DNA of 64,000 nt from Sporocytophaga sp. GTDB lineage: Bacteria > Bacteroidota > Bacteroidia > Cytophagales > Cytophagaceae. Under the pieces are notes generated by a model. The model was not told where the DNA came from and did not search any database. It worked only from the letters and a program-made list of their open reading frames with translations. Shown one piece after another: positions 56,988-64,000 of the stretch. The DNA is taken from the NCBI GenBank assembly GCA_024707265.1, contig JANQAB010000002.1:180188-244187 (forward strand), written 5' to 3'. Position 1 is the first letter of the stretch. Each line of letters opens with the position of its first letter. The position numbers and the translations under genes were made by a program.

Positions 56988-57164
56988 ATGAAAAAAGTAT
57001 TACTCTTTGTGTTTGCAATACAGATAGTCATTGTGCCGGCTTGTACTATTTTTAAAAAGTCTTGTGCAACCTGTCCATCTTATCCTAAAAAACCGAAAAA
57101 GCCAAAAAGTAAAAAGAGGATATCTTATTCCAATCCAGGAAAAGATATCCTCTTTATTATTTAA
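56988..57164 (+). CDS. Tiny Cys/Lys-rich lipoprotein 3 (58 residues)
   Basis: Signal MKKVLLFVFAIQIVIVPAC (lipobox Cys19), then TIFKKSCATCPSYPKKPKKPKSKKR, clearly paralogous to peptide 2 in CxxCP and KSKKR. The final 16 codons are also the arms of a 13 bp hairpin, so the C-terminus is probably shaped by the terminator. 23 bases after peptide 2. Confidence 0.6.
   Translation: MKKVLLFVFAIQIVIVPACTIFKKSCATCPSYPKKPKKPKSKKRISYSNPGKDILFII
57114..57158 (+). terminator. Hairpin overlapping the 3' end of lipoprotein 3
   Basis: AAGAGGATATCTT (57114-57126) and AAGATATCCTCTT (57142-57154) form a 13 bp perfect stem, loop of 15, ending in TATTATTT rather than a clean T run. Confidence 0.65.
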
Positions 57165-57180
57165 AACTAGATTTGTGCTA

Positions 57181-58575
57181 TTAAAACTCTGCGCTTTGCG
57201 GAGTTCTTGGGAAAGGAATAACATCTCTGATATTACCCATTCCTGTTACGAACAACATTAACCTTTCAAAGCCAAGTCCGAAGCCTGAGTGTGGGGCTGT
57301 TCCGAATTTTCTTGTTTCAAGGTACCACCAGATATCTTGCTCATGAATCCCCACCTCTTTAACCCTGCGCAGCAATTTTTCATAGTTTTCCTCTCTCTGA
57401 GATCCTCCGATGATTTCACCGATACCTGGGAAAAGCACATCCATCGCTCTTACAGTTTTTCCATCCTCATTTTGCTTCATGTAAAAAGCTTTAATCTTTT
57501 CAGGATAGTCTGTCAGAATTACAGGTTTTTTATAGTGTTTTTCAACAAGATAACGCTCATGCTCTGACTGAAGGTCAGTTCCCCAGTCAACTTTATACTC
57601 GAATTTTTGTCCGCTTTTTTGGAGTATTTCAACTGCAGTTGTATAAGACACTCTTTCAAAAGGTGTACTTACAACGGATTTTAACCTGTCGATCAATTCC
57701 TTATCATACATTTTGTTCAGGAATTCAAGATCGTCAGAACAGTTGTCTAATGCATATTGAACTAAATATTTTAGGAATTCCTCAGCCAGGTCCATATTGT
57801 CATGGATGTCATAAAATGCCATTTCCGGCTCTATCATCCAGAACTCAGCAAGGTGTCTTGCAGTATTGGAGTTTTCAGCTCTGAAGGTTGGTCCGAAAGT
57901 ATAAATTTCACCAAGTGCCATAGCTCCCAATTCACCTTCCAGCTGACCTGATACTGTCAGATTGGTTTCTTTTCCGAAGAAATCTTCCTTATAGTTCACA
58001 GAGCCATCAGGGTTTTTAGGAGGATTAACCGCATCCAGAGTTGTTACCCTAAACATAGCTCCTGCACCTTCGGCATCAGAACCGGTAATAATCGGTGTAT
58101 GCAGATATACAAATCCTTTGTCGTTGAAGAATTTATTTACTGCAAAGGCCATATGGTGCCTGATTCTTAGGACAGCTCCGAATGTGTTTGTACGAGGGCG
58201 CAGGTGAGCGATTTCTCTTAGAAACTCCAGAGTATGTCCTTTTTTCTGTAATTGAAAAGTTTGAGGATCAGCGGTTCCAAGAACTTCGATTTCTATTGCC
58301 TGCAACTCTACCGGCTGTCCCTGAGCAGGAGACTCAACCAGCTTTCCAGTGACAGAAATGCAGGCCCCTGTAGTGACATCTTTAAGATTTTCTTCACTGA
58401 AAGAAGAAGCCTCTGCTACGATTTGTATATTATTAATAGTAGAACCGTCATTAAGCGCTATAAAGGACACATTCTTATTTCCTCTTTTCGTCCTTACCCA
58501 ACCTTTTACATTGAATGATTTTCCAAACTCCTTAGAATTCAGGAGGTGTGTTATTTTTGTTCTTCTCACAGTCAA
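57181..58575 (-). CDS. asnS: Asparaginyl-tRNA synthetase
   Basis: 464 residues. N-terminal OB-fold anticodon-binding domain ([25 protein letters not shown]) and class II catalytic core: motif 2 around [21 protein letters not shown], motif 3 [29 protein letters not shown]. The [11 protein letters not shown] and [16 protein letters not shown] stretches favour Asn over Asp specificity. Convergent with the mini-lipoprotein set. Confidence 0.97.
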   Translation of the reverse strand: MTVRRTKITHLLNSKEFGKSFNVKGWVRTKRGNKNVSFIALNDGSTINNIQIVAEASSFSEENLKDVTTGACISVTGKLVESPAQGQPVELQAIEIEVLGTADPQTFQLQKKGHTLEFLREIAHLRPRTNTFGAVLRIRHHMAFAVNKFFNDKGFVYLHTPIITGSDAEGAGAMFRVTTLDAVNPPKNPDGSVNYKEDFFGKETNLTVSGQLEGELGAMALGEIYTFGPTFRAENSNTARHLAEFWMIEPEMAFYDIHDNMDLAEEFLKYLVQYALDNCSDDLEFLNKMYDKELIDRLKSVVSTPFERVSYTTAVEILQKSGQKFEYKVDWGTDLQSEHERYLVEKHYKKPVILTDYPEKIKAFYMKQNEDGKTVRAMDVLFPGIGEIIGGSQREENYEKLLRRVKEVGIHEQDIWWYLETRKFGTAPHSGFGLGFERLMLFVTGMGNIRDVIPFPRTPQSAEF

Positions 58576-58728
58576 AAAAGAATTAAAACTAAAATTGAAA
58601 CATTAAAATCTGATAATCTGTTAGCAAAAAAAAGGATATTTTACCTTTTTAGGCAAAGTTTTATCAAAATATAATAATTTTGTCGGGGTCGGCATGGTTT
58701 TTGGCTTCCCAGAATTTTCAAATTTTTA

Positions 58729-60204
58729 ATGTCGGTTTTTATGCAAAAATTAGGATTAAACCAGACTTTACAACAAAAACTTTCACCTCAGCAGATTCAA
58801 TTTATAAAACTGCTGCAAATTCCTACTGCCGAGCTTGAAAGCAGAATTGAAGAAGAGCTTGAAATAAACCCGGCACTGGAAGAAGGTAAAGAGGATTATT
58901 CTTCGGAAGAAAGTCAGTCTGAAAGCGAATATGATCAGGAGGATGGTGAAGGAGATGGCGATAATTATAACGATGACGAACTAAGCGTGGAAGACTATAT
59001 CCGTGATGATGATATTAGTGGATATAAAATGGTCGGGGATGGTCCGAGTGAAGATGATGATAAAGAAATGCCCATTGCCAGCGGTTCTACTTTGGCGGAT
59101 TCTCTTATCAGTCAGTTAGGTTTCCTGAAGCTGGATGAACGCCAGACTAATATCGGAAGACAATTGATCGGGAGCATAGACAGCGATGGCTACATTCGAA
59201 GAGAATTAGAGCAAATTGTAGATGATCTGGCATTTGGTCAGAATATCGAAACCAATGCAGAGGAGATAGAAAAAATACTTTTCAGAATTCAACAGTTTGA
59301 CCCGGCAGGAATAGGGGCCCGATCTCTTCAGGAATGTCTTATTCTTCAGCTTGAAAGAAAAGACGATACTGATCCCACAGTTGAAGTTGCGCTTAAAATC
59401 GTTGAAGAAAATTTCGAAGAATTTACCAAAAAGCATTACGATAAAATTCAGAAAAGACTGGATATCGATGATGACCTCATGAAACAGGCCATACATCTGA
59501 TTACCAAACTGAACCCCAAGCCAGGAGGTGGAGCAGTTGACGATGTCAAAACTCAATACATTATTCCTGATTTTATTTTAGTCAATAATCACGGTAAACT
59601 TGAGCTTTCACTGAACTCTAGAAATGCTCCTGAGTTAAGGATTAGCAGATCCTATACAGAGATGTTTGATACTTATGACAAAAGCTCTAAGAAGGATAAA
59701 AAACTGAAGGAGGCAGTGTCATTTGTCAAGCAAAAGCTTGATGCAGCCAAGTGGTTTATTGATGCTATAAAACAAAGACAGCTGACGCTCATGCGAACCA
59801 TGGAAGCTATTGTGAAATATCAGTATGACTTTTTTCTTGAAGGAGATGAAGCCAAACTGAAACCAATGATATTGAAGGATATTGCAACTGAGATAAATAT
59901 GGATATTTCAACAGTATCCAGAGTGGCAAACAGTAAATCTGTTCAGACAGAATTTGGAATTTACCCATTAAAGTATTTCTTTTCAGAAGGAATTTCCACT
60001 GAATCAGGAGAAGATGTCAGCAGTAGAGAAGTGAAACATATTCTTAAGGAAATTATTGATGCAGAAGATAAGAGGAAGCCTTGTTCAGATGAAAAACTTG
60101 AAAAACTTCTGAAAGAAAGGGGTTATCCGATTGCAAGAAGGACAGTAGCAAAATACAGGGAACAGTTGAATATCCCTGTTGCCAGATTAAGAAAGGAATT
60201 ATAA
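58729..60204 (+). CDS. rpoN: RNA polymerase sigma-54 factor
   Basis: 491 residues. Region I is Gln/Leu-rich (LGLNQTLQQKLSPQQIQFIKLLQIP); region II is an acidic linker (residues ~50-115) unusually rich in Asp and Glu; then the core-binding and HTH domains; and the RpoN box ARRTVAKYR near the C-terminus. Needs AAA+ activators, none of which is in this window. Followed 3 bases later by a membrane protein gene, probably one operon. Confidence 0.97.
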   Translation: MSVFMQKLGLNQTLQQKLSPQQIQFIKLLQIPTAELESRIEEELEINPALEEGKEDYSSEESQSESEYDQEDGEGDGDNYNDDELSVEDYIRDDDISGYKMVGDGPSEDDDKEMPIASGSTLADSLISQLGFLKLDERQTNIGRQLIGSIDSDGYIRRELEQIVDDLAFGQNIETNAEEIEKILFRIQQFDPAGIGARSLQECLILQLERKDDTDPTVEVALKIVEENFEEFTKKHYDKIQKRLDIDDDLMKQAIHLITKLNPKPGGGAVDDVKTQYIIPDFILVNNHGKLELSLNSRNAPELRISRSYTEMFDTYDKSSKKDKKLKEAVSFVKQKLDAAKWFIDAIKQRQLTLMRTMEAIVKYQYDFFLEGDEAKLKPMILKDIATEINMDISTVSRVANSKSVQTEFGIYPLKYFFSEGISTESGEDVSSREVKHILKEIIDAEDKRKPCSDEKLEKLLKERGYPIARRTVAKYREQLNIPVARLRKEL

Positions 60205-60207
60205 AGA

Positions 60208-60885
60208 GTGGTAACAAGATACAAGCAAGCAAAAAGGAAATTCAATATTTTAAAAAGTACAGCGACAATACTTTCTGTACTTTTTCATCCTGTAATACTG
60301 CCAACCTATGTGTTTGCTTGTTTGATCTTTTTCGCCCCTGCTACTTTTAGTACGCTAAGCGAACAAGGCAAATACTATCTCTTGCTGCTTATATTCATTA
60401 CTACCTGCATCTTACCTATATTCCTCATGACCATCTTCCTTCAGCTCACTAACAGGACGATGAATCTCAAAGCTTTTTTTATGGGAAACAGAAGGGAAAG
60501 GATTGTCCCTTACTTGATCACGGCTGTATTTTATAGCAGTTTGGCTTATTTTTTTGATGCCTATCTGCACATGAGCGGACTGATCATATATCTGGTCGCA
60601 TCAATAGGAGTTACTATTCTGGTGCTTTCCCTCATTACACTTTTTTATAAAGTAAGTGCTCATGCTACGGGCCTTTCAGGATCTGTTGTAATATTGGTAA
60701 TGCTTTCAATGAGGTTTGCAGATAATGAATTGTTTTACCCTATATTAACCTTTATTCTAATATCCGGTTTTGTCATGAGCTCCAGGTTATTTCTTAAGGC
60801 CCATACAGGAATGGAAATCATTACTGGAGTCTTAACGGGATTTATTGTTAACTTTTGCATATTTTATTTTGTCTTAAACGGATAA
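60208..60885 (+). CDS. PAP2-like integral membrane protein
   Basis: 225 residues, about six hydrophobic helices, GTG start. KVSAHATGLSGSVVILV and LKAHTGMEIITGVLTG have the spacing of the PAP2 phosphatase motifs (S-x-H and H-x-x-x-D-like). The catalytic set is degenerate, so it may be a PAP2-like protein without known activity. Between rpoN and an enoyl-CoA hydratase gene, with 3 and 7 base gaps. Confidence 0.75.
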   Translation: MVTRYKQAKRKFNILKSTATILSVLFHPVILPTYVFACLIFFAPATFSTLSEQGKYYLLLLIFITTCILPIFLMTIFLQLTNRTMNLKAFFMGNRRERIVPYLITAVFYSSLAYFFDAYLHMSGLIIYLVASIGVTILVLSLITLFYKVSAHATGLSGSVVILVMLSMRFADNELFYPILTFILISGFVMSSRLFLKAHTGMEIITGVLTGFIVNFCIFYFVLNG

Positions 60886-60892
60886 CAAGATC

Positions 60893-61669
60893 ATGTACCA
60901 GCATATTTTATTGGAAAAAAACGGCGGAGCTGCCAGATTAACTCTGAACAGACCGGAAGTGTATAATGCTCTTAATGAAACCCTTTGCAGAGAAATTCAG
61001 CAGGCTTTAAAAGAAGTTAATGAAGACAAAACAATAAAAGTTTTAATACTGACCGGAGCGGGAAAGGGGTTTTGTAGCGGCCTCGATCTGAAGTCAATCA
61101 ATATTAAAGATTCCAGTGTATCTGATGTTGTCAAGGATTTGTTTAACCCTATGGTAACATGGATAAGAACACTCAATATTCCTGTAATAGCATTAGTAAA
61201 CGGACCTGCAGTCGGAGCCGGATGTTCACTAGCATTGGCTGCAGATATGGTGATTGCAGAAGAAAATGCATCTTTTGGATTTTCATTTGTAAAAATAGGT
61301 CTGATTCCGGATACTGGTATATCTTATTTTTTACCACGATTGGCCGGAAGTCTCAAGGCATTTGAACTTTTCGCTCTGGGAAAGACAATTACTGCTACAG
61401 AAGCTGTGCAATATGGCCTTGCCAACGCAGCTGTCAAACAAGAAGAATTAGAAGATTCAATAGAAAAATTAGTGGCATATTTTGTAACTGCTCCAACCAA
61501 AGCCATAGGTTTCATTAAAAAGCTGGTAACGGAATCTGTCGATAACTCCCTGCCTTCTATGCTGGATAAGGAAGCCATCTTCCAGGAAAAAGCAGCTCAT
61601 ACAAATGACTTCAAAGAAGGTGTTTTAGCATTTGTAACTAAAAGGAAACCTGATTTTAAAGGAGAATAG
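60893..61669 (+). CDS. Enoyl-CoA hydratase/isomerase (crotonase) family
   Basis: 258 residues. LTLNRPEVYNALNETLC, LTGAGKGFCSGLDLKSI (oxyanion hole), NGPAVGAGCSLALAADMVIAEENASFGFSFVKIGLIPDTGISYFLPRL. The pattern with IGLIPD resembles PaaB/PaaG-type hydratase-isomerases of phenylacetate or fatty acid breakdown. The precise substrate is not determinable. Last gene of the rpoN run. Confidence 0.92.
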   Translation: MYQHILLEKNGGAARLTLNRPEVYNALNETLCREIQQALKEVNEDKTIKVLILTGAGKGFCSGLDLKSINIKDSSVSDVVKDLFNPMVTWIRTLNIPVIALVNGPAVGAGCSLALAADMVIAEENASFGFSFVKIGLIPDTGISYFLPRLAGSLKAFELFALGKTITATEAVQYGLANAAVKQEELEDSIEKLVAYFVTAPTKAIGFIKKLVTESVDNSLPSMLDKEAIFQEKAAHTNDFKEGVLAFVTKRKPDFKGE

Positions 61670-61689
61670 ATATACAATCCAACTTTTCT

Positions 61690-62397
61690 TTAAAAGGAAG
61701 AAATCGTTAATCCAACAAGAAAAGGAGTTGCGTCCGGGGCTTTATTATCGTTAAAAAGCTTGTTTAAGCTGTAATATCCATATAAGCTCATTCCTCCTAT
61801 ACCTATCCGTGCTGTGAGTCCATAACGAAACCTGTTGACGTTAAAGTCTCTTATTTCTTTTTCCTTAATGGTTTCATCGTTTTCCTTAAATTTTACTTTT
61901 GTCATAGATTTTAAGAGGACTCCAGCTTTAAAGCCTACAGCTAATTTGACAGCTCTTGGCCAGTAACGTCTGGATTGAAATCTTAATTCAAGTGGAACAT
62001 CCAGATAAGTCAGACTTAATTTTGACTTTTTATATGTTTTTTCAGGATCCATATCTGAAAAGATGATTAAAGAGTCCTGAGACATAAATAAATTGGTGTT
62101 TTTTGCTGAAAAGGAATAATTGTCAAAGGCTAGACTGATTCCTGGAGTGAAATAAAGTTTTTTGATAATTTTTACATGAAAATAGTGTCCAAAAGCTGCA
62201 CCTCTTGACCCCCAGGCTCTTAAATCCAATTCTCCCGGGTGATCAGAAAGTTGATTCAGGTATAGGTCCAGTCTGAAAGCCCTAATGAGATGCCTGCCTT
62301 TATATTCGTCGTGACTGGAAAGAGAATCCGTATTTGTTTGTGCACTGGTATTAAGGGCAAAAAGCAAAAAAGAAAGGTAAAAAAAGATATTTCTCAT
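61690..62397 (-). CDS. Outer membrane beta-barrel protein (PorT-like)
   Basis: 235 residues. Signal peptide MRNIFFYLSFLLFALNTSAQ, then alternating strands: HVKIIKKLYFTPGISLAFDNYSF, SLTYLDVPLELRFQSR, AVKLAVGFKAGVLL, RYGLTARIGIGGMSLYGYYSLNKLF and C-terminal TPFLVGLTISSF ending in Phe as usual for barrels. An 8-strand barrel of the outer-membrane-beta-barrel (PorT/OMP_b-brl_2) type. Confidence 0.85.
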   Translation of the reverse strand: MRNIFFYLSFLLFALNTSAQTNTDSLSSHDEYKGRHLIRAFRLDLYLNQLSDHPGELDLRAWGSRGAAFGHYFHVKIIKKLYFTPGISLAFDNYSFSAKNTNLFMSQDSLIIFSDMDPEKTYKKSKLSLTYLDVPLELRFQSRRYWPRAVKLAVGFKAGVLLKSMTKVKFKENDETIKEKEIRDFNVNRFRYGLTARIGIGGMSLYGYYSLNKLFNDNKAPDATPFLVGLTISSF

Positions 62398-62499
62398 GAA
62401 GCACGTTTTTACTTATTGTAAACTTAGGCAAAAAAGGAATTGTTTCAGGAATTGTTTGAAGTAATTTGAAATCTATTTTAAAAAAGCGGATTTATTTTA

Positions 62500-62507
62500 T
62501 AGATTTG
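62500..62507 (+). promoter_or_regulatory. Probable -7 element of the tRNA gene
   Basis: TAGATTTG fits TAnnTTTG, 20 bases before the first tRNA base. No TTTG at the expected -33 position. Confidence 0.5.
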
Positions 62508-62526
62508 CACTTCTTAATTGGAAAAT

Positions 62527-62600
62527 GCACTCGTAGCTCAATTGGATAGAGCATCTGACTACGGATCAGAAGGTTTGGGGTTCGACTCCCTACGAGTGCA
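62527..62600 (+). tRNA. tRNA-Arg (anticodon ACG)
   Basis: 74 bases. Acceptor GCACTCG/CGAGTGC with discriminator A; D-arm GCTC...GAGC; anticodon stem TCTGA/TCAGA around loop CTACGGA, giving ACG; T-loop GGTTCGACTCC. CCA is not encoded. The first A of the anticodon is expected to be deaminated to inosine by TadA. Confidence 0.96.
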
Positions 62601-62938
62601 CGATTTTAGATGGTAATCTGCTTATAAATAGTCGGTTACCATTATTTTTTACAGCCAGTTCGAGTAATAAGTCAAGTTTTGCTTACTTAAATATTACAGA
62701 GTAAGTTTCTACTCACAATTCTATCTAAATATACATTGCCCTTATAAATTCTGCTCTTTATATTAATTAAAGAAGGCATATTCCTATGATTTAGATTTAG
62801 CCTATTATCTATCAATAATTAGTTTAGTTCGAAAACTAAATTGTTTGTTCGGTATTTTATATTGTTTAATAAAAACTGTACAAAAGTGTTTTTTGTGCCG
62901 TATTTCTTTGTAAATTTGTTGTATTGTAAAATATACTT
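62601..62938. other. Intergenic between tRNA and AAA+ ATPase gene
   Basis: 338 AT-rich bases. TAAATTTG at 62911-62918 may be the -7 element of the ATPase gene, although no TTTG lies 19-21 bases before it. No integrase or tRNA 3' repeat seen in the window. Confidence 0.5.
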
Positions 62939-64000
62939 ATGAGTGAGAAACTAAACAAGGGCTTTGATAGTATCGAAAAGTTTATCCTAGATATAATTTC
63001 TGCCGGATTGTCAAATGATTTGGCAAAGACAGAATTGGCTGCTTTAAGTTTGGCACGTTCTTTAAAAAAGGAAAATCCTTCAATTGCACAGAAAATTAAT
63101 AATGTATTAGCAACTTTTTCTCTTTCAGGAGGAGCAGCAATACGAAGGGCAGGAGGTGCTCCTTTGCCTGTAGATAATGAAACTCAATTAGAAATGGCTA
63201 CTGTTGAGGCTCCCTCTGAAATTTTAGCTTCCCCTATTTTTTCAGTTTTAATCGAGGACAGAGTAAAAACTTTTTTAGAGGAAAGAGAAAATATCGAGGT
63301 TTTACTCGAAAAGAATATTAGACCGTCTACGAGTTTATTGTTAATTGGTCCTCCAGGTACCGGAAAAACCATGTTAGCAAGATATATCGCATCTCAGTTA
63401 AATAAAAACTTAGTCATACTTGATTTATCATCCAGTATTTCAAGTTTAATGGGGAAAACTGGCGCTAATCTTAAAAAGGTTTTGCAATATGCGAAACAGA
63501 ATCCTTGCATATTACTTTTTGATGAATTTGATGCAATTGCAAAGAAAAGAGATGATAATACAGATCTAGGTGAAATAAAAAGAGTAGTTAATGTACTATT
63601 AATGGAATTAGAGGATTGGCCCATATCATCCATATTTATTGCAACAAGTAACCACCCAGAATTATTAGATCGAGCAATTTGGAGAAGATTTGATCACACA
63701 ATAGAAATTAGTTTACCACAAAAAGATCAAGTAGCAGATATTTTGAATAAGGAACTTAATGGATTTTTCACTGAATATAATTGTGATTCGGCTATTTTGA
63801 GCCCTATTGCCACTCTGCTTGATGGAAAGAGTGCTGCTGACATATGCAAATTTTCTACTAATGTTAAAAGGAGGGTGGTCTTAAAGAACGAATCTCCAAT
63901 TGTATCATGTTTAAATGAGCTTGAGTTATACCTCTCCGATAAAAAAATTAGGGGAAAATTTTGTACGCTTGCTAAAGAAGCATTGGGGGATGCAATTACA
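62939..64000 (+). CDS. AAA+ ATPase, 3' end beyond the window
   Basis: 354 codons visible, open at the right edge. N-terminal helical region of about 95 residues (SIEKFILDIISAGLSNDLAK, ALSLARSLKKENPSIAQK), then an AAA+ core: Walker A GPPGTGKT (137-144), Walker B ILLFDEFDA (Asp195-Glu196), sensor 1 FIATSNH and Arg-finger region RAIWRRFDHTIEI. The core resembles FtsH/ClpX-like ATPases without their protease part. Such ATPases are often paired with a subtilisin-like (S8) protease in accessory islands; the next gene is not visible, so this is only a lead. It lies directly after a tRNA gene. Confidence 0.85.
   Translation, partial: MSEKLNKGFDSIEKFILDIISAGLSNDLAKTELAALSLARSLKKENPSIAQKINNVLATFSLSGGAAIRRAGGAPLPVDNETQLEMATVEAPSEILASPIFSVLIEDRVKTFLEERENIEVLLEKNIRPSTSLLLIGPPGTGKTMLARYIASQLNKNLVILDLSSSISSLMGKTGANLKKVLQYAKQNPCILLFDEFDAIAKKRDDNTDLGEIKRVVNVLLMELEDWPISSIFIATSNHPELLDRAIWRRFDHTIEISLPQKDQVADILNKELNGFFTEYNCDSAILSPIATLLDGKSAADICKFSTNVKRRVVLKNESPIVSCLNELELYLSDKKIRGKFCTLAKEALGDAIT

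Noticed and set aside
57289..58606. Several plus-strand ORFs of 80-92 codons across asnS
   Set aside because: All are antisense to the conserved synthetase and end at arbitrary places.
62601..62938. An attachment site (repeat of the tRNA-Arg 3' end) after the tRNA
   Set aside because: No second copy of the tRNA 3' sequence occurs in the visible window, so an integration site cannot be claimed.

Overview
The window is AT-rich and reads as a piece of a Bacteroidota chromosome, most likely order Cytophagales (Cytophaga/Sporocytophaga-like). The evidence is several secreted proteins with type IX secretion (T9SS) sorting domains, one gliding-motility-type C-terminal domain, a Bacteroidota-style RHS core, type B ribosomal protein L31, and a TTTG-N20-TAnnTTTG promoter. 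Genus is not provable from the sequence alone.

Layout. 1-5.1 kb: the 3' part of a giant surface protein (beta-helix, then Ig/PKD-like repeats, then a gliding-type sorting domain). 5.2-17.1 kb: an accessory zone of broken genes and repeats. It holds a small ORF with an in-frame stop, a decayed SBBP/T9SS gene joined to the C-terminal part of an RHS protein with a possible papain-like toxin tip and a lipoprotein partner, a duplicated ~0.65 kb block flanking a fatty acid desaturase, an XRE regulator, a Fic protein, an acyltransferase and an SGNH-hydrolase remnant. 17.4-27.6 kb: single genes and short operons (PQQ-type sugar dehydrogenase, Crp/Fnr regulator, SRPBCC protein, methyltransferase-like protein, a 616-residue orphan, secreted proteins, a YdeI-like protein, DUF72). 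27.6-29.4 kb: a tandem array of ~210 bp hairpin-rich units abutting a REP-type/IS200-like transposase.

29.5-44.8 kb: mostly housekeeping. ABC-2 transporter, phosphoribosyltransferase, rpmE2, GlmU-like protein, holB, a RimK-type ligase with its protease-like partner, hemC, cyclophilin, RmlD-like reductase, HhH protein, two polysaccharide-deacetylase-like genes around a FemAB/GNAT-like gene, upp and a small membrane protein. 45-49 kb: two T9SS-exported proteins, methionine aminopeptidase and a VOC protein. 49.2-52.1 kb: nuoABCD without the rest of complex I. 52.1-58.6 kb: intergenic repeats with a nested inverted-repeat element, nnr, a rhodanese-like protein, lipoproteins, a tandem set of three tiny Cys/Lys-rich lipoproteins, and asnS. 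58.7-62.6 kb: rpoN, a PAP2-like membrane protein, enoyl-CoA hydratase, an outer-membrane barrel and tRNA-Arg(ACG). After the tRNA an AAA+ ATPase gene runs off the right edge.

At least five genes, several of them normally intact housekeeping genes, are split by one-base changes in homopolymer runs. This looks more like a sequencing artefact than a burst of pseudogenes. The most interesting local structures are the RHS tip/lipoprotein pair, the transposase-linked hairpin array, the three mini-lipoproteins, the duplicated block around the desaturase, and the tRNA-adjacent ATPase.
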